This document shows, one piece after another, positions 16,541 to 23,790 of a stretch of 23,844 bases of DNA (positions within the stretch are counted from its first letter, which is position 1; every line of letters starts with the position of its first letter). Both the position numbers and the translations under genes were made by a program. The stretch is from Ruthenibacterium sp. Lineage in GTDB: Bacteria; Bacillota; Clostridia; Oscillospirales; Ruminococcaceae. The notes beneath the pieces were generated by a model. The model had not been told where the DNA came from and searched no databases. It saw nothing but the letters and a program-made list of their open reading frames with translations. Where the stretch lies: contig JAHHSK010000030.1 of the NCBI GenBank assembly GCA_020025255.1, positions 1-23,844 on the forward strand. Direction: 5' to 3'.

Positions 16541-17251
16541 TCAGATTTTGGCGTATTTGTTCACGATGCGATCCTGCGTTTGGCCGCTTGCAAGATCGAT
16601 ATAACGCACAAACAGCGAAACCTTGTTGTCGGCATCAAGGCTCGACCAGACGGTTTCGGTGAAGCGGTCGATATCGCCCGAAAGCGCCACGCGCTCGGGT
16701 TCGCCCGCAAAGCTCGGGATCGGATCGCCGTCGCAGCGGTAGGTGTGGATGAAGCGTCCCTCACCGGCGACCGGCTCATCATATTCAAAGAAGAAGCGTT
16801 CGACGGAATCGGGATTGCCCTCGTTCGATTTCAAAATCGAAAGCTGGTAGGACATGCTGGCGTTTTCCACGCGGACAAGCCCGGAAATGCGCGGGGTGTA
16901 GTTCGGGCAGTCCGGCTCGAAGGTGCGCGTGCGCAAAGCGCGCGCAAAGCAGTGTCCCTCTTTGCGGAAATCATAGATCGTATCGGTCTGGTCGCCGTTC
17001 GTGACGATCGTTTCATTGCCCAGCACACGCACCGGCGCATAGATGATAAGGGAAGGGTCTTCCAGCTTGGAAGGATCGGCTGCTTCGGTAATGATGCCGC
17101 CGTCCTTTTCTGTAAATACGCGGTTGCGGCTGTTTTTGCTGCGGCCCATGATGAAATATGCGATGACCGCCTTGCTGCCATCGTCCGAACGGCCCACGAT
17201 AATGCCGCGGCCGGGATAGCTGCTGGCGGAAAGATGAGCGGAAAGTTCCAT
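16541..17251 (-). CDS. purO: IMP cyclohydrolase, PurO type
   Basis: This 236-residue protein resembles the archaeal-type IMP cyclohydrolase (IMP_cyclohyd family), which closes the ring of FAICAR to IMP, the last step of the pathway. Family-like stretches are the N-terminus SSYPGRGIIVGRSDDG, AYFIMGRSKNSRNRVF, the region TNGDQTDTIYD and YTPRISGLV. It is unrelated to the cyclohydrolase domain of PurH, which is missing here, so the pair with the transformylase makes biochemical sense. The ATG at 17251 has AGGAG 6 nt upstream, overlapping the purN stop codon; the frame extends into purN but without a better start. The gaps are 10 nt to purN and 34 nt to the transformylase. Confidence 0.88.
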   Translation of the reverse strand: MELSAHLSASSYPGRGIIVGRSDDGSKAVIAYFIMGRSKNSRNRVFTEKDGGIITEAADPSKLEDPSLIIYAPVRVLGNETIVTNGDQTDTIYDFRKEGHCFARALRTRTFEPDCPNYTPRISGLVRVENASMSYQLSILKSNEGNPDSVERFFFEYDEPVAGEGRFIHTYRCDGDPIPSFAGEPERVALSGDIDRFTETVWSSLDADNKVSLFVRYIDLASGQTQDRIVNKYAKI

Positions 17252-17261
17252 AGTGTTCTCC

Positions 17262-17873
17262 TTATTCTGCGGCGCTTGCGCCGTCCAGTTCGTTTGTAAG
17301 CTGACGCAGTGCTTCGGGCAGAAGCTGCCATTCCGCCTGCTGCATAACACGCTTTTGCAGCGTTTCGGGGGTATCGCCCGGCAAAACGTCCACAGCCTTC
17401 TGCAAAAGGATGCGCCCGCCGTCGGGGATCTCGTTCACCAGATGCACGGTTGCGCCCGTTACCTTTACGCCCTTGGCAAGGGCTGCTTCATGCACGCGCA
17501 GGCCGTAAAAGCCGCTGCCGCAGAAGCTGGGGATGAGGCTGGGGTGCACGTTGAGGATGCGGTCGCGGTAGGCATCGATGACGCGCGAGCCCAAAATGGA
17601 AAGAAAGCCCGCCAGCACGATGACATCGATCGAATGTTCTTTCAGGCAGGCAAGCAGTGCTTCATCGTATTCTTCGGGCGAAGCATAGCTTTTGCGCGCG
17701 ACAACGGCTGTGGGTACGCCGGCCTTTTCTGCGCGTTCCAGCGCAAACACACCCGGACGGGAGGAAAGCACCAGCGCGATCTCGGTATGCGGCAGCGTAC
17801 CGGCCGCCGCCGCATCCAGGATCGCCTGAAGATTCGTTCCGCCGCCCGATACGAGCACGGCGGTTTTCAGCAT
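17262..17873 (-). CDS. purN: Phosphoribosylglycinamide formyltransferase
   Basis: This 203-residue enzyme formylates GAR with 10-formyl-THF, the third step of purine synthesis. The catalytic triad is visible as N108 and H110 in LNVHPSLIPSF and D151 in IPDGGRIL. The N-terminal SGGGTNLQAILD binds the phosphate of GAR. Length is normal. The ATG at 17873 overlaps the purM stop codon (ATGCTGA, 17873-17867), so translation is probably coupled to purM. No formate-dependent PurT is in the window. Confidence 0.97.
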   Translation of the reverse strand: MLKTAVLVSGGGTNLQAILDAAAAGTLPHTEIALVLSSRPGVFALERAEKAGVPTAVVARKSYASPEEYDEALLACLKEHSIDVIVLAGFLSILGSRVIDAYRDRILNVHPSLIPSFCGSGFYGLRVHEAALAKGVKVTGATVHLVNEIPDGGRILLQKAVDVLPGDTPETLQKRVMQQAEWQLLPEALRQLTNELDGASAAE

Positions 17874-18904
17874 AATTCCACGCCCTTCTCTTCGCCCTTG
17901 ACGATCTCGCCCAGCACATAGGCATCCTCGCCCTGCGCTTTCAGGATGCGCACGGCTTCATCGGCCTGTTCGGCGGGCACAACGGCGATCATGCCGACGC
18001 TCATGTTGAAGGTGTTGAACATATCATGATCCGAGATCTTGCCCACCTTCTGCAGGAGCGGGAAGATCGGCAGCATGTGGATCTTGGAGGTTTCGATCTT
18101 GGCAACCATGCCGTCGGCAAGGCAGCGGGGGATGTTTTCATAGAAGCCGCCGCCGGTGATGTGGCTGACAGCGCGCACATTGACATGCTTCATCAGTTCC
18201 AGCATGGGCTTGACATAGATCTTGGTCGGGGTCAGCAGGGTTTCGCCCAGCGTGCCGCTGAGTTCATCAAACTGACGCCAGATGTCGGTGTAGCCGACGT
18301 TGAACACCTTGCGCACGAGCGAAAAGCCGTTGGAATGAACGCCGCTGGAAGCAAGGGCGATTACCGCATCGCCCGGCTGCATGGTGCTGCAGTCGATGAT
18401 CTTGCTCTTATCCACAACGCCCACGGCAAAGCCTGCGATATCGTATTCGTTTTCGGGGTAGAAGCCCGGCATTTCGGCCGTTTCGCCGCCCACCAGCGCA
18501 CAGCCGGACTGCACACAGCCCTCGGCTACGCCGGAAACGATCGAAGCGATCTTTTCGGGGATGTTTTTGCCGCATGCGATGTAATCCAAAAACTGCACGG
18601 GCTTTGCGCCGCAGGTGATGATATCGTTCACGCACATGGCGACGCAGTCGATGCCGATGGTATCGTGCTTATCCATGAGGAATGCCAGCTTGAGCTTTGT
18701 GCCGACGCCGTCCGTGCCGGAAACGAGCACAGGGCGTTCGATGCCGGTAAGATCCAGCTCGAACAGACCGCCAAAGCCCCCCAGACCGCCGATCGCACCC
18801 GGGGTCATGGTGCGGGCAACATACTTTTTCATCAGTTCCACGCTGCGGTAGCCGGCGGTGATATCGACGCCCGCCTCTTTGTAACTTTCGGAAAAGCTTT
18901 TCAT
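17867..18904 (-). CDS. purM: Phosphoribosylformylglycinamidine cyclo-ligase (AIR synthetase)
   Basis: This 345-residue enzyme closes FGAM to AIR with ATP, the fifth step. Family motifs include YKEAGVDITAGYRSVELMK at the N-terminus, GGFGGLFEL, VSGTDGVGTKLKLAFL, ALVGGETAEMPGFY (the ATP/substrate loop), ALASSGVHSNGFSLVRK and SHITGGGFYENIPR. Length is normal. The ATG at 18904 follows AGGAG by 7 nt. It is 24 nt downstream of purF and overlaps purN by 7 nt. Confidence 0.98.
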   Translation of the reverse strand: MKSFSESYKEAGVDITAGYRSVELMKKYVARTMTPGAIGGLGGFGGLFELDLTGIERPVLVSGTDGVGTKLKLAFLMDKHDTIGIDCVAMCVNDIITCGAKPVQFLDYIACGKNIPEKIASIVSGVAEGCVQSGCALVGGETAEMPGFYPENEYDIAGFAVGVVDKSKIIDCSTMQPGDAVIALASSGVHSNGFSLVRKVFNVGYTDIWRQFDELSGTLGETLLTPTKIYVKPMLELMKHVNVRAVSHITGGGFYENIPRCLADGMVAKIETSKIHMLPIFPLLQKVGKISDHDMFNTFNMSVGMIAVVPAEQADEAVRILKAQGEDAYVLGEIVKGEEKGVELC

Positions 18905-18928
18905 AATGGTTCTCCTCTCAAGATGAAA

Positions 18929-20377
18929 TCAATCGTTTGTATTTTCCGGGAATGTATGATCGAATTTGCTGTTTTTGGGGCATTTGGGCGGCTCGGTGGG
19001 ATATTCGCCCGTGAAGCATGCCGTGCACACATCCAGATTGCACCCTTCCGGGATCTTCTTTGCGCCTTCCACGCTCAAGAAGCCCAGGCTGTCCACACCC
19101 AGGATCTCACGCATTTCCTCCAGCGAATGATTGGCGGCGATCAGGCTGTCGCGGCTGGCGATATCCACGCCGAAATAGCACGGATACAAAAATTCCGGGG
19201 CAGAGGAAAGCAGGTGTACTTCCGTTGCGCCCGCTTCGCGCAGCATCTGCACGATCTGGCGCGAGGTAGTGCCGCGCACAATGGAATCATCCACCAGCAC
19301 GACCCGCTTGCCGCTCACGGTGTCGGCAATGGGATTCAGCTTGATGTGCACGGTATTTTCGCGCAGCTTCTGATTGGGCTGGATGAACGTGCGGCCGATG
19401 TATTTGTTTTTCAAAAAGCCGATGCCGTAGGGGATGCCGCTTTGCTGGGAATAGCCCAGTGCGGCATCCAGGCCCGAATCCGGCACGCCGACCACAACAT
19501 CGGCATGAACCGGATGTTCCAGCGCAAGCATTGCGCCGGCGCGGCGGCGTGCGCGATGCACGGATGCGCCGTCCACAACGGAATCCGGGCGGGCGATATA
19601 TACATATTCAAAGACGCACAGGCTTGTTTTTTTGCCGCAGTGGGTGCGGATCGAGCGGCAGCCGTTTTCGTCAAAGATGACGATTTCGCCCGGCTCGACA
19701 TCGCGCACAAATTCGCCGCCGGCTGCGGTAATGGCGCAGCTTTCGCTGGCGATGATATCGCTGCTGCCCAAATGGCCGATGCAAAGCGGGCGGAAGCCCA
19801 GCGGATCCCGCACGGCGATCAGCTTGCGCGGGCTCATGATCACCAGGGAAAAGGCACCGGCAAGGCGCCCCATGGCGCGCTCGATCGCTTCTTCGATGCT
19901 GTCGGCGTTCAGCCGTTCCTTCGTAATGGCATAGGCGATCACTTCGGCATCCGAATTCGAATGGAAGATGCCGCCCGCAAGCTCGGCTTCTGCGCGCAGT
20001 TCGGCGGCATTCGTCAGGCTGCCGTTGAGTGCGATCGCCATAGGCCCTTTGATATGACGAATTACGAACGGCTGCGAATCGGCGCGCACCGGCTTGCCGG
20101 AAGAACCGTACCGGCAGTGCCCGATGGACATAAAGCCGCGGGGCATTGCCTCGAGCGCTTCCTTTGTGAAAACCTCGTTGACAAGGCCCAGTTCACGGCG
20201 TTTGTAGAAAATGCCGTCATTGTTCACGGCAATGCCGCAGCTTTCCTGTCCGCGGTGCTGCAGGGCATACAGGCCGTAATAGGTTGTGCCTACTACATCC
20301 AGCTCCTCATCCCGGCGGTATACGCCAAAAACGCCGCATTCATCGTGCAGTTTATCATCTAAATAATCGTGGATCAT
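18929..20377 (-). CDS. purF: Amidophosphoribosyltransferase
   Basis: This 482-residue enzyme makes phosphoribosylamine from PRPP and glutamine, the committed step of purine synthesis. The nucleophile is Cys14 in DECGVFGV. The first 13 residues would be a propeptide cut off to expose it, as in the Bacillus enzyme. The N-terminal Ntn amidotransferase shows IGHCRYGSSGKP. The phosphoribosyl part has the PRPP loop VVLVDDSIVRGTT. Cysteines in LYPCYFG and DVCTACFTGEYP match ligands of the [4Fe-4S] cluster in the oxygen-sensitive Bacillus-type enzyme, which fits an anaerobe. The ATG at 20377 has GGAG 7 nt upstream. It is 49 nt after purE. Confidence 0.97.
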   Translation of the reverse strand: MIHDYLDDKLHDECGVFGVYRRDEELDVVGTTYYGLYALQHRGQESCGIAVNNDGIFYKRRELGLVNEVFTKEALEAMPRGFMSIGHCRYGSSGKPVRADSQPFVIRHIKGPMAIALNGSLTNAAELRAEAELAGGIFHSNSDAEVIAYAITKERLNADSIEEAIERAMGRLAGAFSLVIMSPRKLIAVRDPLGFRPLCIGHLGSSDIIASESCAITAAGGEFVRDVEPGEIVIFDENGCRSIRTHCGKKTSLCVFEYVYIARPDSVVDGASVHRARRRAGAMLALEHPVHADVVVGVPDSGLDAALGYSQQSGIPYGIGFLKNKYIGRTFIQPNQKLRENTVHIKLNPIADTVSGKRVVLVDDSIVRGTTSRQIVQMLREAGATEVHLLSSAPEFLYPCYFGVDIASRDSLIAANHSLEEMREILGVDSLGFLSVEGAKKIPEGCNLDVCTACFTGEYPTEPPKCPKNSKFDHTFPENTND

Positions 20378-20426
20378 CCGCTCACTCCCTTTGATCGGTT
20401 ACGCAAAAATTAAAAACGCAAAAAGC

Positions 20427-20933
20427 TTACAGTGCAGCGACCTCAGCCTGCAGGGCATGGTCCTTTTCGGCAATGGTCTGTGCCATGTTGACACGATCCT
20501 GCTTCAAAAGTGCCGCAATGCGGGAATCGGAAAGCGCCAGCATCTGTGCAGCCAGCACGGCAGCGTTCTTTGCGCCGCCCAGTGCAACGGTTGCCACAGG
20601 GATGCCGCTGGGCATCTGCACGGTGGCAAGCAGAGCGTCCAGGCCGTCCATGGCACCGCCCTTGACCGGGATGCCGATGACCGGCAGAGTGGTGTTGGCT
20701 GCAATGCTTCCGGCAAGGTGTGCTGCCATGCCTGCCGCTGCGATGATCACGGCAAAGCCGTTTTCCTCGGCATGCTTTGTGAACTGCGCGGTGGCCTGCG
20801 GCGTGCGGTGGGCGCTCATTACATGCACTTCAAACGGGATGTCCCAGCTTTTCAGCTGGACAGCGGCGGCCTTGACGGTTTTCCAGTCACTGTCAGAGCC
20901 CATGATAATTGCAACTTTTTTCGTGTTTTCCAT
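20427..20933 (-). CDS. purE: N5-carboxyaminoimidazole ribonucleotide mutase
   Basis: This 168-residue octameric enzyme shifts the carboxyl of N5-CAIR to give CAIR. The catalytic signatures are GSDSDW (12-17) and SAHRTP with H42. The rest (AAAGMAAHLAG, TTLPVIGIPV, MPSGIPVATVALGGAKNAAVLAAQ) is typical of bacterial class I PurE. Class I normally works with PurK, which is not in this window. The ATG at 20933 has AGGAG 7 nt upstream. It is the first enzyme gene of the operon. Only 27 nt lie between its start and the T-run of the terminator in front of it, leaving no room for a promoter, so it should be expressed by read-through of that terminator. Confidence 0.97.
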   Translation of the reverse strand: MENTKKVAIIMGSDSDWKTVKAAAVQLKSWDIPFEVHVMSAHRTPQATAQFTKHAEENGFAVIIAAAGMAAHLAGSIAANTTLPVIGIPVKGGAMDGLDALLATVQMPSGIPVATVALGGAKNAAVLAAQMLALSDSRIAALLKQDRVNMAQTIAEKDHALQAEVAAL

Positions 20934-20961
20934 ATATAATCTCCTTTTTTAAAATGGCAAA

Positions 20962-20992
20962 GAAAAAAGTCATGGTGCGGTTACACCATGAC
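20962..20992 (-). terminator. Intrinsic terminator (attenuator) in front of purE
   Basis: On the minus strand GTCATGGTG (20992-20984) and CACCATGAC (20977-20969) form a perfect 9-bp stem with a 6-nt loop, followed by six T (20968-20963). It stands between the leader promoter and purE. Confidence 0.85.
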
Positions 20993-21230
20993 CTCAGATT
21001 GCGGCAGCATTACCCTTATTCCACACAGCGATATACGGATACACTCCGTTACGGCGGGTGGGGTACACGGATGCACGCTCCGGAAGGTTCACGACAAAAC
21101 GGACACACCGCACCATGGGTACACCAATCGGGCGGGGAGGCAGACAGAATCCGTTTACACCTCGGCTTGGTACAAAACAAGCCGGCTGAAAACGCATTCC
21201 AATACCTCCTTCGCACAAAAAGTGAAAAAA
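20969..21230 (-). promoter_or_regulatory. Structured leader of the purine operon with antiterminator (class not recognised)
   Basis: This holds most of the gene-poor stretch 20934-21517. In order of transcription it contains: a 7-bp hairpin (21184-21178 with 21169-21163); a 7-bp helix (21156-21150 with 21103-21097) enclosing the segment CATGGTGCGGT (21117-21107); a 5-bp hairpin (21049-21045 with 21039-21035); and the terminator. CATGGTGCGGT is perfectly complementary over 11 nt to the loop and 3' arm of the terminator (20981-20971), so it can act as antiterminator. It can alternatively pair with 21060-21053 (8 bp with one bulge). I see no match to the guanine, PRPP, ZTP or THF riboswitch consensus. 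A 67-codon ORF overlaps it. From 21281 to 21438 I recognise nothing. Confidence 0.6.
20994..21197 (-). CDS. Possible 67-residue small protein or leader peptide before purE
   Basis: The ATG at 21197 is preceded by a perfect AAGGAGG (21211-21205) with 7-nt spacing. The frame runs 67 codons and its TGA (20996-20994) lies 1 nt before the terminator stem. The product (MRFQPACFVPSRGVNGFCL at its start, VYPYIAVWNKGNAAAI at its end) is rich in Arg, Val and Pro and resembles no family I know. It has no signal peptide or membrane helix. Codon choice (GTA, GGA, CGA, CCA) differs from neighbouring genes, and the same bases form several RNA helices. It may therefore be a structured RNA with a fortuitous ORF, or a long leader peptide whose translation controls the terminator. 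Transcription should continue into purE only by read-through. Confidence 0.4.
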   Translation of the reverse strand: MRFQPACFVPSRGVNGFCLPPRPIGVPMVRCVRFVVNLPERASVYPTRRNGVYPYIAVWNKGNAAAI

Positions 21231-21234
21231 ATAC

Positions 21235-21263
21235 AATATAATCGTACTATGAAACGACTGCAA
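21235..21263 (-). promoter_or_regulatory. Promoter of the purine operon leader
   Basis: On the minus strand TTGCAG (21263-21258), a 17-nt spacer and TATATT (21240-21235). It is the only convincing promoter-like pair upstream of purE. Confidence 0.6.
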
Positions 21264-21280
21264 ATGCAATGCTTTTGCAG
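21258..21280. promoter_or_regulatory. 23-bp dyad overlapping the purine promoter -35
   Basis: CTGCAAA-n-GCA-n-TGC-n-TTTGCAG is symmetric at 10 of 11 positions in each arm, centred at 21269. No T-run follows in either direction, so it is not a terminator. Its size and position over the -35 box suggest a binding site for a dimeric regulator. It does not match the Bacillus PurR box, and the centre differs from the usual LacI-type operator. Confidence 0.45.
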
Positions 21281-21438
21281 ATAGGAATAAAAATTCAGCG
21301 GAAACGACAAGAACCGCAGGGCGCAATCTGACATTTTTGGACGAAAAAAGAAGGATGGCCTGCCTGCCGCAAGCGCAGTTCCGTCAGGTGAAACGCCGCC
21401 CGGAACGAAGAGGGCAGAATGCGCACACAACGGCCTGC

Positions 21439-21467
21439 TTGACAAATGGTGCGCAACCGCCTATACT
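21439..21467 (+). promoter_or_regulatory. Near-consensus promoter of the DAHP synthase gene
   Basis: A perfect -35 TTGACA (21439-21444), a 17-nt spacer and TATACT (21462-21467) lie about 50 nt before the start codon, giving a 5' UTR of roughly 44 nt. Confidence 0.85.
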
Positions 21468-21517
21468 GCATATGCATCCGACACCGGAGCACAAAGCGAA
21501 AAAGGGGAGACAGTGCG

Positions 21518-22531
21518 ATGATCGTTATTTTTAAAAGCAGTGCACAGCCAGATGAGATCCGCCGCCTGTGTTCCGAATTTGAAGACCAGGGGCTGGAAAC
21601 CCGACGGATCGAAGGCCGCAGCGCAAACTGGATCGGGCTGATCGGGGATACCTCGGGGCTGGACCCGGATCTGATCCGCGCACACGATTGTGTGGAGGAT
21701 GTCAAGCGCATCAGTGAACCTTATAAAAAAGTGAATCGAAAATTCTGCCCGAACGATACCGTGGTGTGCGCAGGCGGGCGAAGGATCGGCGGCGGACATT
21801 TTGCCGTGATCGCCGGGCCGTGCAGCGTGGAAAGCCAGGAACAGATCATCGGCATTGCCGAAAGCGTGGGGAAAAGCGGCGCGGCATTTATTCGCGGCGG
21901 CGCATTCAAGCCGCGCACAAGCCCTTATGCGTTTCAGGGCATGCGCGCCGAAGGGCTGGAGCTTTTGTGCCGCGCGCGAAAAAAAACCGGGCTGCCCGTC
22001 GTGACGGAAATCATGAACCCGGCGCATATCCCGCTGTTTTCGGGTGTGGATATGATCCAGGTGGGTGCGCGCAACATGCAGAATTTCGAGCTGCTCAAGG
22101 CACTTGGCCGCCAGAAAACGCCGGTGCTGCTCAAGCGCGGGCTGGCGAATACGCTGGAAGAGCTTTTGATGAGTGCGGAATACATCCTGGCAGGCGGCAA
22201 TGAAAATGTCGTGCTGTGCGAACGGGGCATCCGCACGTTTGAGCCGAGCACACGCAACACGCTGGATATTTCCGCTGTGCCGATGCTGAAAAGCAAAACG
22301 CATCTGCCGGTGATCGTCGATCCCAGCCACGCGGCAGGGCTTTCGTGGCTTGTGGAGCCGCTTGCCATGGCGGCGATCGCCGCGGGCGCAGACGGGCTGA
22401 TGATCGAAGTGCACAACGACCCGCCGCACGCGAAAAGCGATGGGGCGCAAAGCCTGACGCCCGTGCAGTTTGAGGAATTGATGACGAAAATCGGTGACGC
22501 AGTGCGGTTTTTCGGAAAAACAATGGAATAA
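21518..22531 (+). CDS. aroF: 3-deoxy-7-phosphoheptulonate synthase (DAHP synthase, type I-beta)
   Basis: This 337-residue enzyme condenses PEP and erythrose 4-phosphate, the first step of the shikimate pathway to aromatic amino acids. An N-terminal ferredoxin-like domain (1-70), which carries feedback regulation in the Thermotoga enzyme, precedes the TIM barrel. Metal ligands are C102 (AGPCSVES), H271 (DPSHAAG), E297 (MIEVHNDP) and D308. The substrate loop is RGGAFKPRTSPYAFQG at 126-141. Length and positions match the Thermotoga enzyme closely. I chose the ATG at 21518, with GGGGAG 8 nt upstream and a promoter just before it; the frame extends upstream only through the promoter. It is a single-gene unit between promoter and terminator. 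Confidence 0.96.
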   Translation: MIVIFKSSAQPDEIRRLCSEFEDQGLETRRIEGRSANWIGLIGDTSGLDPDLIRAHDCVEDVKRISEPYKKVNRKFCPNDTVVCAGGRRIGGGHFAVIAGPCSVESQEQIIGIAESVGKSGAAFIRGGAFKPRTSPYAFQGMRAEGLELLCRARKKTGLPVVTEIMNPAHIPLFSGVDMIQVGARNMQNFELLKALGRQKTPVLLKRGLANTLEELLMSAEYILAGGNENVVLCERGIRTFEPSTRNTLDISAVPMLKSKTHLPVIVDPSHAAGLSWLVEPLAMAAIAAGADGLMIEVHNDPPHAKSDGAQSLTPVQFEELMTKIGDAVRFFGKTME

Positions 22532-22532
22532 A

Positions 22533-22575
22533 AAACCCCGGCATCCGTTGCGCCAAAAGGCGGATGCCGGGGTTT
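22533..22575. terminator. Bidirectional intrinsic terminator
   Basis: A perfect 15-bp stem (22533-22547 with 22561-22575) with a 13-nt loop lies between the convergent DAHP synthase and spoIIP genes. T-rich tails follow in both directions. Confidence 0.92.
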
Positions 22576-22593
22576 GTTTTTGGAAAAAGCGGC

Positions 22594-23790
22594 TTAAGGC
22601 GACAGCAGAAGCGCGGCCAGTGCTTTCCCGGCAAGCTGGCCGGCATATACGGCCTCTTGCAGCGTATTGGCATGTCCGCCCACTTCCAACAGCAGGCTGC
22701 CGGTGGAAAGATCCTGATTGTAATAGCGGTAATCAAACAGCACCGGACGGGCAAGGCCGGGGAACATGCGTTCCATTTGATCCTGAAAGCGGGAGGCAAA
22801 GCGCAGGTTCTGCTTGCAGTTGGGCAGATTGCCGCCGTTGTCGGCCCCGCAGATGAGCATGACCTGCGCGCACTTTTTGCCGCCCAGCTCCACGGCGGGC
22901 TTGGTGCGCGTGCCGTCCTTTGAGCCGATGGCATCGCGGTGGACATCCAGCACCACTTTGATGCTGGGATACTGCTGAAGATAGCTTGTCACGGTTTTGT
23001 GGCTTTTGGCATAGCTGCCGTTGTAGCTGGGATAATCGTGCAGCGTGGTATCGTGCAGCGCGGTGATGCCCGCCGCATTCAGCTGGGCGCATAGGGCGTC
23101 CCCTACGGCAGCGACGTTTTGGGAAAGATCGGTCGTGCGGGCAGTAAAATTCGGGTCGCACCAGCACCGCTCGGTGTCCTCGTAGCTTTCGGTGGTGTGC
23201 GTGTGCACGATCAGCACCTGCGGCTCGGGCGAACCGGGCACAATGGAAAACGGCAGGGGCTGCATCATTTCGGCGGCAACCTCATGGTCGGGCATTTCCG
23301 TGCAGTTGCGCACAACCGATGCGCCGCTGGGCACATAGCCCGCACCGCGGCCAAGGCCGAAGAAACGCTGCGTCAGCGGTGCCATGCCTTCGGGGATCGG
23401 CTCGGTGCGGATCGGCGCAGGCTTTGCGCAGGGCAGCGGGGCAAAGGCAGGGGGGCGGGCGCTGTCCGCCGTCTTAGGCACAGCGGCAGCCTCATGGCGC
23501 GCTGGGGCATCCGGCGGCATCGTCGGGGCCTGGGCTGCCGGGGGTGCTGCGGGCTGTGCGGAAATCACCGGCACGGCATCCGGTGCGGGCGCGGCCGCGA
23601 TTTTGTCATCCAGAACCTGCTGTGCCGCCGCAGCCGCCGCCGTCGGCGCACACAGAAAGCTGGCACAGAATGCCGCTGTCTGCGTCAAAGAGACGGGCGG
23701 CTCAAAAAACGCGGTGCAGCTGAATGCCGTACAGGTCAAAGCGGCGGTAAGCACCGCAGGGCCGGTGTTTTTTCTGCGGCGTTTTTTCAT
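22594..23790 (-). CDS. spoIIP: Stage II sporulation protein P (peptidoglycan hydrolase)
   Basis: This 398-residue, membrane-anchored amidase/endopeptidase works with SpoIID and SpoIIM to thin septal peptidoglycan and drive engulfment of the forespore. A basic start (MKKRRRKN) and a hydrophobic stretch up to about residue 56 form the anchor. Residues 60-130 are an Ala/Pro-rich linker. The SpoIIP domain (about 160-398) has the expected motifs VLIVHTHTTESY (H196, H198, E201), LDVHRDAIG (H284) and LLLEVGGHANTLQEA (E369). The ATG at 23790 follows a GAGGTGATG ribosome site. Just upstream CATACCCT (23817-23810) resembles a sigma-E -10, but a matching -35 is not clear. The usual partner gpr cannot be confirmed because only 54 nt remain. 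Confidence 0.93.
   Translation of the reverse strand: MKKRRRKNTGPAVLTAALTCTAFSCTAFFEPPVSLTQTAAFCASFLCAPTAAAAAAQQVLDDKIAAAPAPDAVPVISAQPAAPPAAQAPTMPPDAPARHEAAAVPKTADSARPPAFAPLPCAKPAPIRTEPIPEGMAPLTQRFFGLGRGAGYVPSGASVVRNCTEMPDHEVAAEMMQPLPFSIVPGSPEPQVLIVHTHTTESYEDTERCWCDPNFTARTTDLSQNVAAVGDALCAQLNAAGITALHDTTLHDYPSYNGSYAKSHKTVTSYLQQYPSIKVVLDVHRDAIGSKDGTRTKPAVELGGKKCAQVMLICGADNGGNLPNCKQNLRFASRFQDQMERMFPGLARPVLFDYRYYNQDLSTGSLLLEVGGHANTLQEAVYAGQLAGKALAALLLSP

Noticed and set aside
20969..21230. Guanine, ZTP, THF or PRPP riboswitch, SRP RNA or 6S RNA
   Set aside because: Short look-alike stretches exist (for example GTCGTGAACC and GCATCCG), but the conserved cores of these RNAs are not present by eye. 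A covariance search would settle this.
21337..21534. 65-codon plus-strand frame before the DAHP synthase gene
   Set aside because: It spans the near-consensus TTGACA/TATACT promoter and overlaps the real start; its composition is unlike a protein.
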